A stretch of 64,000 nucleotides of DNA from Pyropia haitanensis (taxonomy: Eukaryota > Rhodophyta > Bangiophyceae > Bangiales > Bangiaceae): positions 1 through 64,000 of the forward strand of contig SDUX01000081.1 of assembly GCA_008729055.1 (NCBI GenBank), in the 5' to 3' direction. Below, in pieces: positions 9,101 through 22,500 of this stretch; the stretch's first letter is position 1, and each line of letters starts with the position of its first letter. The notes beneath the pieces were generated by a model. The model ran no database searches, was not told the origin of the DNA, and was given only the letters and a program-made list of their open reading frames with translations. The translations under genes were made by a program, and so were the position numbers.

Positions 9101-12100
9101 CGGCGCTCCACAAAACACTCGTTGCATCCAACGGACGCGCCAACAAACGGGTCGGCCAACCACCCCATGCACGACGGTGCGGGTGGAACCTCGGACGTCG
9201 AGCGGGCGGATGTATGGCTGGAATAAAGGATGCGAGCCAATTCGGCCGCCGGAGCGCGTGCTGCATTGCTGTACACGCGAAAGTGGGCAAAAGTGGGCAA
9301 CAGTGGGCAAAAGTGGGTGAGAAGCGGCCTACCACCGCATGCACGACCGTGCGGGTGGAACCTCGGACATCAAGCGGGTGGATCTATGGCTGGAACGAAG
9401 TATGCGCGCCAATTCGGCCGCCGGATGGTGTGCAGCATCGCTGTAGACACAAAAGTGGGCAAAAGTGGGCAAAAGTGGGCAAAAGTGGGTAGGAAGTGGG
9501 TAAGAAGTGGGCAAAAAGGGGGCAAAAAGGGGGCCAAATTGGGACACAAATGGCCAATTGGGGGCAAGAAGTTTCCATAACTGCAAAGAAAATTCACGTG
9601 AAAGTCGCCAGAAAGTCGTCCAACAGTGGCCACAAAGTGCGCCCCGCCACCCAAACTGTCCACTGCGCGTTCCGCCCGTCACACTGGCGTGGACGGTGTG
9701 AGGGCGGAACTTTTGTCGCCGACCGTCACGCCTGGCTGTGGGGACCCCCACGTGGCAAAAACCATTCCACAAAATTGACACGTGGAAACCGGCGCTCCAC
9801 AAAACACTCGTTGCATCCAACGGACGCGCCAACAAACGGGTCGGCCAACCACCCCATGCACGACGGTGCGGGTGGAACCTCGGACGTCGAGCGGGCGGAT
9901 GTATGGCTGGAATAAAGGATGCGAGCGAATTCGGCCGCCGGAGCGCGTGCTGCATTGCTGTACACGCGAAAGTGGGCAAAAGTGGGCAACAGTGGGCAAA
10001 AGTGGGTGAGAAGCGGCCTACCACCGCATGCACGACCGTGCGGGTGGAACCTCGGACATCGAGCGGGTGGATCTATGGCTGGAACGAAGTATGCGCGCCA
10101 ATTCGGCCGCCGGATGGTGTGCAGCATCGCTGTAGACACAAAAGTGGGCAAAAGTGGGCAAAAGTGGGCAAAAGTGGGTAGGAAGTGGGTAAGAAGTGGG
10201 CAAAAAGGGGGCAAAAAGGGGGCCAAATTGGGACACAAATGGCCAATTGGGGGCAAGAAGTTTCCATAACTGCAAAGAAAATTCACGTGAAAGTCGCCAG
10301 AAAGTCGTCCAACAGTGGCCACAAAGTGCGCCCCGCCACCCAAACTGTCCACTGCGCGTTCCGCCCGTCACACTGGCGTGGACGGTGTGAGGGCGGAACT
10401 TTTGTCGCCGACCGTCACGCCTGGCTGTGGGGACCCCCACGTGGCAAAAACCATTCCACAAAATTGACACGTGGAAACCGGCGCTCCACAAAACACTCGT
10501 TGCATCCAACGGACGCGCCAACAAACGGGTCGGCCAACCACCCCATGCACGACGGTGCGGGTGGAACCTCGGACGTCGAGCGGGCGGATGTATGGCTGGA
10601 ATAAAGGATGCGAGCCAATTCGGCCGCCGGAGCGCGTGCTGCATTGCTGTACACGCGAAAGTGGGCAAAAGTGGGCAACAGTGGGCAAAAGTGGGTGAGA
10701 AGCGGCCACCACCGCATGCACGACCGTGGGGGTGGAACCTCGGACATCGAGCGGGTGGATCTATGGCTGGAACGAAGTATGCGCGCCAATTCGGCCGCCG
10801 GATGGTGTGCAGCATCGCTGTAGACGCAAAAGTGGGCAAAAGTGGGCAAAAGTGGGCAAAAGTGGGTAGGAAGTGGGTAAGAAGTGGGCAAAAAGGGGGC
10901 AAAAAGGGGGCCAAATTGGGACACAAATGGCCAATTGGGGGCAAGAAGTTTCCATAACTGCAAAGAAAATTCACGTGAAAGTCGCCAGAAAGTCGTCCAA
11001 CAGTGGCCACAAAGTGCGCCCCGCCACCCAAACTGTCCACTGCGCGTTCCGCCCGTCACACTGGCGTGGACGGTGTGAGGGCGGAACTTTTGTCGCCGAC
11101 CGTCACGCCTGGCTGTGGGGACCCCCACGTGGCAAAAACCATTCCACAAAATTGACACGTGGAAACCGGCGCTCCACAAAACACTCGTTGCATCCAACGG
11201 ACGCGCCAACAAACGGGTCGGCCAACCACCCCATGCACGACGGTGCGGGTGGAACCTCGGACGTCGAGCGGGCGGATGTATGGCTGGAATAAAGGATGCG
11301 AGCCAATTCGGCCGCCGGAGCGCGTGCTGCATTGCTGTACACGCGAAAGTGGGCAAAAGTGGGCAACAGTGGGCAAAAGTGGGTGAGAAGCGGCCAACCA
11401 CCGCATGCACGACCGTGCGGGTGGAACCTCGGACATCAGCGGGTGGATCTATGGCTGGAACGAAGTATGCGCGCCAATTCGGCCGCCGGATGGTGTGCAG
11501 CATCGCTGTAGACACAAAAGTGGGCAAAAGTGGGCAAAAGTGGGCAAAAGTGGGTAGGAAGTGGGTAAGAAGTGGGCAAAAAGGGGGCAAAAAGGGGGCC
11601 AAATTGGGACACAAATGGCCAATTGGGGGCAAGAAGTTTCCATAACTGCAAAGAAAATTCACGTGAAAGTCGCCAGAAAGTCGTCCAACAGTGGCCACAA
11701 AGTGCGCCCCGCCACCCAAACTGTCCACTGCGCGTTCCGCCCGTCACACTGGCGTGGACGGTGTGAGGGCGGAACTTTTGTCGCCGACCGTCACGCCTGG
11801 CTGTGGGGACCCCCACGTGGCAAAAACCATTCCACAAAATTGACACGTGGAAACCGGCGCTCCACAAAACACTCGTTGCATCCAACGGACGCGCCAACAA
11901 ACGGGTCGGCCAACCACCCCATGCACGACGGTGCGGGTGGAACCTCGGACGTCGAGCGGGCGGATGTATGGCTGGAATAAAGGATGCGAGCCAATTCGGC
12001 CGCCGGAGCGCGTGCTGCATTGCTGTACACGCGAAAGTGGGCAAAAGTGGGCAACAGTGGGCAAAAGTGGGTGAGAAGCGGCCACCACCGCATGCACGAC

Positions 12101-15100
12101 CGTGCGGGTGGAACCTCGGACATCGAGCGGGTGGATCTATGGCTGGAACGAAGTATGCGCGCCAATTCGGCCGCCGGATGGTGTGCAGCATCGCTGTAGA
12201 CACAAAAGTGGGCAAAAGTGGGCAAAAGTGGGCAAAAGTGGGTAGGAAGTGGGTAAGAAGTGGGCAAAAAGGGGGCAAAAAGGGGGCCAAATTGGGACAC
12301 AAATGGCCAATTGGGGGCAAGAAGTTTCCATAACTGCAAAGAAAATTCACGTGAAAGTCGCCAGAAAGTCGTCCAACAGTGGCCACAAAGTGCGCCCCGC
12401 CACCCAAACTGTCCACTGCGCGTTCCGCCCGTCACACTGGCGTGGACGGTGTGAGGGCGGAACTTTTGTCGCCGACCGTCACGCCTGGCTGTGGGGACCC
12501 CCACGTGGCAAAAACCATTCCACAAAATTGACACGTGGAAACCGGCGCTCCACAAAACACTCGTTGCATCCAACGGACGCGCCAACAAACGGGTCGGCCA
12601 ACCACCCCATGCACGACGGTGCGGGTGGAACCTCGGACGTCGAGCGGGCGGATGTATGGCTGGAATAAAGGATGCGAGCCAATTCGGCCGCCGGAGCGCG
12701 TGCTGCATTGCTGTACACGCGAAAGTGGGCAAAAGTGGGCAACAGTGGGCAAAAGTGGGTGAGAAGCGGCCAACCACCGCATGCACGACCGTGCGGGTGG
12801 AACCTCGGACATCAAGCGGGTGGATCTATGGCTGGAACGAAGTATGCGCGCCAATTCGGCCGCCGGATGGTGTGCAGCATCGCTGTAGACACAAAAGTGG
12901 GCAAAAGTGGGCAAAAGTGGGCAAAAGTGGGTAGGAAGTGGGTAAGAAGTGGGCAAAAAGGGGGCAAAAAGGGGGCCAAATTGGGACACAAATGGCCAAT
13001 TGGGGGCAAGAAGTTTCCATAACTGCAAAGAAAATTCACGTGAAAGTCGCCAGAAAGTCGTCCAACAGTGGCCACAAAGTGCGCCCCGCCACCCAAACTG
13101 TCCACTGCGCGTTCCGCCCGTCACACTGGCGTGGACGGTGTGAGGGCGGAACTTTTGTCGCCGACCGTCACGCCTGGCTGTGGGGACCCCCACGTGGCAA
13201 AAACCATTCCACAAAATTGACACGTGGAAACCGGCGCTCCACAAAACACTCGTTGCATCCAACGGACGCGCCAACAAACGGGTCGGCCAACCACCCCATG
13301 CACGACGGTGCGGGTGGAACCTCGGACGTCGAGCGGGCGGATGTATGGCTGGAATAAAGGATGCGAGCCAATTCGGCCGCCGGAGCGCGTGCTGCATTGC
13401 TGTACACGCGAAAGTGGGCAAAAGTGGGCAACAGTGGGCAAAAGTGGGTGAGAAGCGGCCAACCACCGCATGCACGACCGTGGGGGTGAACCTCGGACAT
13501 CGAGCGGGTGGATCTATGGCTGGAACGAAGTATGCGCGCCAATTCGGCCGCCGGATGGTGTGCAGCATCGCTGTAGACGCAAAAGTGGGCAAAAGTGGGC
13601 AAAAGTGGGCAAAAGTGGGTAGGAAGTGGGTAAGAAGTGGGCAAAAAGGGGCAAAAAGGGGGCCAAATTGGGACACAAATGGCCAATTGGGGGCAAGAAG
13701 TTTCCATAACTGCAAAGAAAATTCACGTGAAAGTCGCCAGAAAGTCGTCCAACAGTGGCCACAAAGTGCGCCCCGCCACCCAAACTGTCCACTGCGCGTT
13801 CCGCCCGTCACACTGGCGTGGACGGTGTGAGGGCGGAACTTTTGTCGCCGACCGTCACGCCTGGCTGTGGGGACCCCCACGTGGCAAAAACCATTCCACA
13901 AAATTGACACGTGGAAACCGGCGCTCCACAAAACACTCGTTGCATCCAACGGACGCGCCAACAAACGGGTCGGCCAACCACCCCATGCACGACGGTGCGG
14001 GTGGAACCTCGGACGTCGAGCGGGCGGATGTATGGCTGGAATAAAGGATGCGAGCCAATTCGGCCGCCGGAGCGCGTGCTGCATTGCTGTACACGCGAAA
14101 GTGGGCAAAAGTGGGCAACAGTGGGCAAAAGTGGGTGAGAAGCGGCCAACCACCGCATGCACGACCGTGCGGGTGGAACCTCGGACATCAGCGGGTGGAT
14201 CTATGGCTGGAACGAAGTATGCGCGCCAATTCGGCCGCCGGATGGTGTGCAGCATCGCTGTAGACACAAAAGTGGGCAAAAGTGGGCAAAAGTGGGCAAA
14301 AGTGGGTAGGAAGTGGGTAAGAAGTGGGCAAAAAGGGGGCAAAAAGGGGGCCAAATTGGGACACAAATGGCCAATTGGGGGCAAGAAGTTTCCATAACTG
14401 CAAAGAAAATTCACGTGAAAGTCGCCAGAAAGTCGTCCAACAGTGGCCACAAAGTGCGCCCCGCCACCCAAACTGTCCACTGCGCGTTCCGCCCGTCACA
14501 CTGGCGTGGACGGTGTGAGGGCGGAACTTTTGTCGCCGACCGTCACGCCTGGCTGTGGGGACCCCCACGTGGCAAAAACCATTCCACAAAATTGACACGT
14601 GGAAACCGGCGCTCCACAAAACACTCGTTGCATCCAACGGACGCGCCAACAAACGGGTCGGCCAACCACCCCATGCACGACGGTGCGGGTGGAACCTCGG
14701 ACGTCGAGCGGGCGGATGTATGGCTGGAATAAAGGATGCGAGCCAATTCGGCCGCCGGAGCGCGTGCTGCATTGCTGTACACGCGAAAGTGGGCAAAAGT
14801 GGGCAACAGTGGGCAAAAGTGGGTGAGAAGCGGCCACCACCGCATGCACGACCGTGCGGGTGGAACCTCGGACATCGAGCGGGTGGATCTATGGCTGGAA
14901 CGAAGTATGCGCGCCAATTCGGCCGCCGGATGGTGTGCAGCATCGCTGTAGACACAAAAGTGGGCAAAAGTGGGCAAAAGTGGGCAAAAGTGGGTAGGAA
15001 GTGGGTAAGAAGTGGGCAAAAAGGGGGCAAAAAGGGGGCCAAATTGGGACACAAATGGCCAATTGGGGGCAAGAAGTTTCCATAACTGCAAAGAAAATTC

Positions 15101-16516
15101 ACGTGAAAGTCGCCAGAAAGTCGTCCAACAGTGGCCACAAAGTGCGCCCCGCCACCCAAACTGTCCACTGCGCGTTCCGCCCGTCACACTGGCGTGGACG
15201 GTGTGAGGGCGGAACTTTTGTCGCCGACCGTCACGCCTGGCTGTGGGACCCCCACGTGGCAAAAACCATTCCACAAAATTGACACGTGGAAACCGGCGCT
15301 CCACAAAACACTCGTTGCATCCAACGGACGCGCCAACAAACGGGTCGGCCAACCACCCCATGCACGACGGTGCGGGTGGAACCTCGGACGTCGAGCGGGC
15401 GGATGTATGGCTGGAATAAAGGATGCGAGCCAATTCGGCCGCCGGAGCGCGTGCTGCATTGCTGTACACGCGAAAGTGGGCAAAAGTGGGCAACAGTGGG
15501 CAAAAGTGGGTGAGAAGCGGCCTACCACCGCATGCACGACCGTGCGGGTGGAACCTCGGACATCGAGCGGGTGGATCTATGGCTGGAACGAAGTATGCGC
15601 GCCAATTCGGCCGCCGGATGGTGTGCAGCATCGCTGTAGACGCAAAAGTGGGCAAAAGTGGGCAAAAGTGGGCAAAAGTGGGTAGGAAGTGGGTAAGAAG
15701 TGGGCAAAAAGGGGGCAAAAAGGGGGCCAAATTGGGACACAAATGGCCAATTGGGGGCAAGAAGTTTCCATAACTGCAAAGAAAATTCACGTGAAAGTCG
15801 CCAGAAAGTCGTCCAACAGTGGCCACAAAGTGCGCCCCGCCACCCAAACTGTCCACTGCGCGTTCCGCCCGTCACACTGGCGTGGACGGTGTGAGGGCGG
15901 AACTTTTGTCGCCGACCGTCACGCCTGGCTGTGGGACCCCCACGTGGCAAAAACCATTCCACAAAATTGACACGTGGAAACCGGCGCTCCACAAAACACT
16001 CGTTGCATCCAACGGACGCGCCAACAAACGGGTCGGCCAACCACCCCATGCACGACGGTGCGGGTGGAACCTCGGACGTCGAGCGGGCGGATGTATGGCT
16101 GGAATAAAGGATGCGAGCCAATTCGGCCGCCGGAGCGCGTGCTGCATTGCTGTACACGCAAAAGTGGGCAAAAGTGGGCAACAGTGGGCAAAAGTGGGTG
16201 AGAAGCGGCCTACCACCGCATGCACGACCGTGGGGGTGAACCTCGGACATCAGCGGGGATCTATGGCTGGAATGAAGGATGCGCGCCAATTCGGCCGCCG
16301 GATGGTGTGCAGCATCGCTGTAGACGCAAAAGTGGGCAAAAGTGGGCAAAAGTGGGCAAAAGTGGGTAGGAAGTGGGTAAGAAGTGGGCAAAAAGGGGCA
16401 AAAAGGGGGCCAAATTGGGACACAAATGGCCAATTGGGGGCAAGAAGTTTCCATAACTGCAAAGAAAATTCACGAAAAGTCGCCAGAAAGTCGTCCAACA
16501 GTGGCCACAAAGTGCG

Positions 16517-19500
16517 CCCCGCCACCCAAACTGTCCACTGCGCGTTCCGCCCGTCACACTGGCGTGGACGGTGTGAGGGCGGAACTTTTGTCGCCGACCG
16601 TCACACCTGGCTGTCGGGACCCCCACGTGGCAAAAACCATTCCACAAAATTGACACGTGGAAACCGGCCTCCACAAAACACTCGTTGCATCCAACGGACG
16701 CGCCAACGAACGGGTCGGCCAACCACCCCATGCACGACGGTGCGGGTGGAACCTCGGACGTCGAGCGGGCGGATGTATGGCTGGAATAAAGGATGCGAGC
16801 CAATTCGGCCGCCGGAGCGCGTGCTGCATTGCTGTACACGCGAAAGTGGGCAAAAGTGGGCAACAGTGGGCAAAAGTGGGTGAGAAGCGGCCACCACCGC
16901 ATGCACGACCGTGGGGTGGAACCTCGGACATCAAGCGGGTGGATCTATGGCTGGAACGAAGTATGCGCGCCAATTCGGCCGCCGGATCGTGTGCAGCATC
17001 GCTGTAGACACCAAAAAGTGGCAAAAGTGCGGCAAAATGTGGGCAAAAGTGGGTAGGAAGTGGGTAAGAAGTGGGCAAAAGGGGGCAAAAAGGGGGCCAA
17101 ATTGGGACACAAATGGCCAATTGGGGGCAAGAAGTTTCCATAACTGCAAAGAAAATTCACGTGAAAGTCGCCAGAAAGTCGTCCAACAGTGGCCACAAAG
17201 TGCGCCCCGCCACCCAAACTGTCCACTGCGCGTTCCGCCCGTCACACTGGCGTGGACGGTGTTGAGGGCGGAACTTTTGTCGCCGACCGTCACACCTGGC
17301 TGTCGGGACCCCCACGTGGCAAAAACCATTCCACAAAATTGACACGTGGAAACCGGCGCCTCCACAAAAACACTCGTTGCATCCAACGGACGCGCCAACA
17401 ACGGGTCGGCCAACCACCCCATGCACGACGGTGCGGGTGGAACCTCGGACGTCGAGCGGGCGGATGTATGGCTGGAATAAAGGATGCGAGCCAATTCGGC
17501 CGCCGGAGCGCGTGCTGCATTGCTGTACACGCGAAAGTGGGCAAAAGTGGGCAACAGTGGGCAAAAGTGGGTGAGAAGCGGCCAACCACCGCATGCACGA
17601 CCGTGCGGGTGGAACCTCGGACATCAGCGGGTGGATCTATGGCTGGAACGAAGTATGCGCGCCAATTCGGCCGCCGGATGGTGTGCAGCATCGCTGTAGA
17701 CACAAAAGTGGGCAAAAGTGGGCAAAAGTGGGCAAAAGTGGGTAGGAAGTGGGTAAGAAGTGGGCAAAAAGGGGGCAAAAAGGGGCCAAATTGGGACACA
17801 AATGGCCAATTGGGGGCAAGAAGTTTCCATAACTGCAAAGAAAATTGCACGGAAAGTCGCCAGAAAGTCGTCCAACAGTGGCCACAAAGTGCGCCCCGCC
17901 ACCCAAACTGTCCACTGCGCGTTCCGCCCGTCACACTGGCGTGGACGGTGTGAGGGCGGAACTTTTGTCGCCGACCGTCACGCCTGGCTGTGGGGACCCC
18001 CACGTGGCAAAAAACCATTCCACAAAATTGACACGTGGAAACCGGCGCCTCCACAAAACACTCGTTGCATCCAACGGACCGCCAACAACGGGTCGGCCAA
18101 CCACCCCATGCACGACGGTGCGGGTGGAACCTCGGACGTCGAGCGGGCGGATGTATGGCTGGAATAAAGGATGCGAGCGAATTCGGCCGCCGGAGCGCGT
18201 GCTGCATTGCTGTACACGCAAAAGTGGGCAAAAGTGGCAACAGTGGGGCAAAAGTGGGTGAGAAGCGGCCTACCACCGCATGCACGACCGTGGGGGTGAA
18301 CCTCGGACATCGAGCGGGTGGATCTATGGCTGGAATGAAGGTATGCGCGCCAATTCGGCCGCCGGATGGTGTGCAGCATCGCTGTAGACGCAAAAGTGGG
18401 CAAAAGTGGGCAAAAGTGGGCACAAGTGGGTAGGAAGTGGGTAAGAAGTGGGCAAAAAGTGGGCAAAAAGGGGGCCAAATTGGGACACAAATGGCCAATT
18501 GGGGGCAAGAAGTTTCCATAACTGCAAAGAAAATTGAGACGAAAGTCGCCAGAAAGTGGTCCAACAGTGGCCACAAAGTGCGCCCCGCCACCCAAACTGT
18601 CCACTGCGCGTTCCGCCCGTCACACTGGCGTGGACGGTGTGAGGGCGGAACTTTTGTCGCCGACCGTCACACCTGGCTGTCGGGACCCCCACGTGGCAAA
18701 AAGCATTCCACAAAATTGACACGTGGAAACCGGCCCTCCACAAAACACTCGTTGCATCCAACGGACGCGCCAACGAACGGGTCGGCCAACCACCCCATGC
18801 ACGACGGTGCGGGTGGAACCTCGGACGTCGAGCGGGCGGATGTATGGCTGGAATAAAGGATGCGAGCGAATTCGGCCGCCGGAGCGCGTGCTGCATTGCT
18901 GTACACGCAAAAGTGGGCAAAAGTGGGCAACAGTGGGCAAAAGTGGGTGAGAAGCGGCCTACCACCGCATGCACGACCGTGGGGGTCGAACCTCGGACAT
19001 CGAGCGGGTGGATCTATGGCTGGAATGAAGGATGCGCGCCAATTCGGCCGCCGGATGGTGTGCAGCATCGCTGTAGACGCAAAAGTGGGCAAAAGTGGGC
19101 AAAAGTGGGCAAAAGTGGGTAGGAAGTGGGTAAGAAGTGGGCAAAAAGTGGGGCAAAAAGGGGGCCAAATTGGGACACAAATGGCCAATTGGGGGCAAGA
19201 AGTTTCCATAACTGCAAAGAAAATTGAGACGGAAAGTCGCCAGAAAGTGGTCAACAGTGGCCACAAAGTGCGCCCCGCCACCCAAACTGTCCACTGCGCG
19301 TTCCGCCCGTCACACTGGCGTGGACGGTGTGAGGGCGGAACTTTTGTCGCCGACCGTCACACCTGGCTGTGGGACCCCCACGTGGCAAAAAGCATTCCAC
19401 AAAATTGACACGTGGAAACCGGCGCTCCACAAAACACTCGTTGCATCCAACGGACGCGCCAACGAACGGGTCGGCCAACCACCCCATGCACGACGGTGCG

Positions 19501-22500
19501 GGTGGAACCTCGACGTCGAGCGGGCGGATGTATGGCTGGAATAAAGGATGCGAGCGAATTCGGCCGCCGGAGCGCGTGCTGCATTGCTGTACACGCAAAA
19601 GTGGGCAAAAGTGGGCAACAGTGGGCAAAAGTGGGTGAGAAGCGGCCTACCACCGCATGCACGACCGTGGGGGTCGAACCTCGGACATCGAGCGGGTGGA
19701 TCTATGGCTGGAATGAAGGATGCGCGCCAATTCGGCCGCCGGATGGTGTGCAGCATCGCTGTAGACGCAAAAGTGGGCAAAAGTGGGCAAAAGTGGGCAA
19801 AAGTGGGTAGGAAGTGGGTAAGAAGTGGGCAAAAAGTGGGCAAAAAGGGGGCCAAATTGGGACACAAATGGCCAATTGGGGGCAAGAAGTTTCCATAACT
19901 GCAAAGAAAATTCACGGAAAGTCGCCAGAAAGTCGTCCAACAGTGGCCACAAAGTGCGCCCCGCCACCCAAACTGTCCACTGCGCGTTCCGCCCGTCACA
20001 CTGGCGTGGACGGTGTGAGGGCGGAACTTTTGTCGCCGACCGTCACACCTGGCTGTGGGGACCCCCACGTGGCAAAAAGCATTCCACAAAATTGACACGT
20101 GGAAACCGGCGCTCCACAAAACACTCGTTGCATCCAACGGACGCGCCAACGAACGGGTCGGCCAACCACCCCATGCACGACGGTGCGGGTGGAACCTCGG
20201 ACGTCGAGCGGGCGGATGTATGGCTGGAATAAAGGATGCGAGCGAATTCGGCCGCCGGAGCGCGTGCTGCATTGCTGTACACGCAAAAGTGGGCAAAAGT
20301 GGCAACAGTGGGCAAAAGTGGGTGAGAAGCGGCCTACCACCGCATGCACGACCGTGGGGTCGAACCTCGGACATCGAGCGGGCGGATCTATGGCTGGAAC
20401 GAAGTATGCGCGCCAATTCGGCCGCCGGATGGTGTGCAGCATCGCTGTAGACGCAAAAGTGGGCAAAAGTGGGCAAAAGTGGGCAAAAGTGGGTAGGAAG
20501 TGGGTAAGAAGTGGGCAAAAAGTGGGCAAAAAGGGGGCCAAATTGGGACACAAATGGCAATTGGGGGCAAGAAGTTTCCATAACTGCAAAGAAAATTCAC
20601 GTGAAAGTCGCCAGAAAGTCGTCCAACAGTGGCCACAAAGTGCGCCCCGCCACCCAAACTGTCCACTGCGCGTTCCGCCCGTCACACTGCGTGGACGGTG
20701 TGAGGGCGGAACTTTTGTCGCCGACCGTCACGCCTGGCTGTGGGGACCCCCACGTGGCAAAAACCATTCCACAAAATTGACACGTGGAAACCGGCGCTCC
20801 ACAAAACACTCGTTGCATCCAACGGACGCGCCAACAAACGGGTCGGCCAAACCACCCCATGCACGACGGTGCGGGTGGAACCTCGGACGTCGAGCGGGCG
20901 GATGTATGGCTGGAATAAAGGATGCGAGCGAATTCGGCCGCCGGAGCGCGTGCTGCATTGCTGTACACGCGAAAGTGGGCAAAAGTGGGCAACAGTGGGC
21001 AAAAGTGGGTGAGAAGCGGCCAACCACCGCATGCACGACCGTGCGGGTGGAACCTCGGACATCAAGCGGGTGGATCTTGGCTGGAACGAAGTATGCGCGC
21101 CAATTCGGCCGCCGGATGGTGTGCAGCATCGCTGTAGACACAAAAGTGGGCAAAAGTGGGCAAAAGTGGGCAAAAAGTGGGTAGGAAGTGGGTAAGAAGT
21201 GGGCAAAAAGGGGGCAAAAAGGGGGCCAAATTGGGACACAAATGGCCAATTGGGGGCAAGAAGTTTCCATAACTGCAAAGAAAATTCACGTGAAAGTCGC
21301 CAGAAAGTCGTCCAACAGTGGCCACAAAGTGCGCCCCGCCACCCAAACTGTCCACTGCGCGTTCCGCCCGTCACACTGGCGTGGACGGTGTGAGGGCGGA
21401 ACTTTTGTCGCCGACCGTCACGCCTGGCTGTGGGGACCCCCACGTGGCAAAAACCATTCCACAAAATTGACACGTGGAAACCGGCGCTCCACAAAACACT
21501 CGTTGCATCCAACGGACGCGCCAACAAACGGGTCGGCCAACCACCCCATGCACGACGGTGCGGGTGGAACCTCGGACGTCGAGCGGGCGGATGTATGGCT
21601 GGAATAAAGGATGCGAGCCAATTCGGCCGCCGGAGCGCGTGCTGCATTGCTGTACACGCGAAAGTGGGCAAAAGTGGGCAACAGTGGGCAAAAGTGGGTG
21701 AGGAGCGGCCTACCACCGCATGCACGACCGTGCGGGTGGAACCTCGGACATGGAGCGGGTGGATCTATGGCTGGAACGAAGTATGCGCGCCAATTCGGCC
21801 GCCGGATGGTGTGCAGCATCGCTGTAGACACAAAAGTGGGCAAAAGTGGGCAAAAGTGGGCAAAAGTGGGTAGGAAGTGGGTAAGAAGTGGGGCAAAAAG
21901 GGGCAAAAAGGGGGCCAAATTGGGACACAAATGGCCAATTGGGGGCAAGAAGTTTCCATAACTGCAAAGAAAATTCACGTGAAAGTCGCCAGAAAGTGGT
22001 CCAACAGTGGCCACAAAGTGCGCCCCGCCACCCAAACTGTCCACTGCGCGTTCCGCCCGTCACACTGGCGTGGACGGTGTGAGGGCGGAACTTTTGTCGC
22101 CGACCGTCACACCTGGCTGTGGGACCCCCACGTGGCAAAAACCATTCCACAAAATTGACACGTGGAAACCGGCGCTCCACAAAACGCTCGTTGCATCCAA
22201 CGGACGCGCCAACGAACGGGTCGGCCAACCACCCCATGCACGACGGTGCGGGTGGAAGCTCGGACATCGAGCGGGCGGATGTATGGCTGGAATAAAGCAT
22301 GCAAGCCAATTCGGCCGCCGGAGCGCGTGCTGCATTGCTGTACACGCGAAAGTGGGCAAAAGTGGGCAACAGTGGGCAATTCTGGGTGAGAAGCGGCCGA
22401 CCACCCCATGCACGACCGTGGGGGTCGAACCTCGGACATCGAGCGGGTGGATCTATGGCTGGAATGAAGGATGCGCGCCAATTTCGGCCGCCGGATCGTG

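Larger units (their letters stand above)
1380..16516 (+). repeat. Uniform satellite array, 22 copies of 687-689 bp (subfamily A)
   Basis: Unit starts (first base of CCCCGCCACC) are at 1380, 2069, 2757, 3446, 4133, 4821, 5510, 6199, 6888, 7576, 8264, 8953, 9642, 10331, 11019, 11707, 12395, 13084, 13771, 14459, 15147 and 15835. Nearly every spacing is 687-689; the last copy is 682. Length differences come mostly from one-base changes such as CATCAAGC/CATCAGC, CCAACC/CCACC and GGGGG/GGGG. The three copies at 4821-6887 show no difference in the stretches I compared. Such uniformity over 15 kb is what unequal exchange or gene conversion produces in satellite DNA. No unit carries a plausible gene; open frames differ in every copy. 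Confidence 0.96.

Noticed and set aside
12432..14480. Protein-coding genes, including frames of 200-770 codons on both strands
   Set aside because: Frames are open on both strands at once, shift with every one-base length change of the unit, cross unit borders in different phases, and show no domain or family resemblance. One-base indels between copies are tolerated everywhere.
18982..18998. GGGGGTCGAACCTC resembles a tRNA/SINE B-box (GGTTCGANTCC)
   Set aside because: Present only in some copies (others read GCGGGTGGAACCTC), without a matching A-box at the right distance, no cloverleaf and no T-run terminator. A tRNA-derived origin is not supported.
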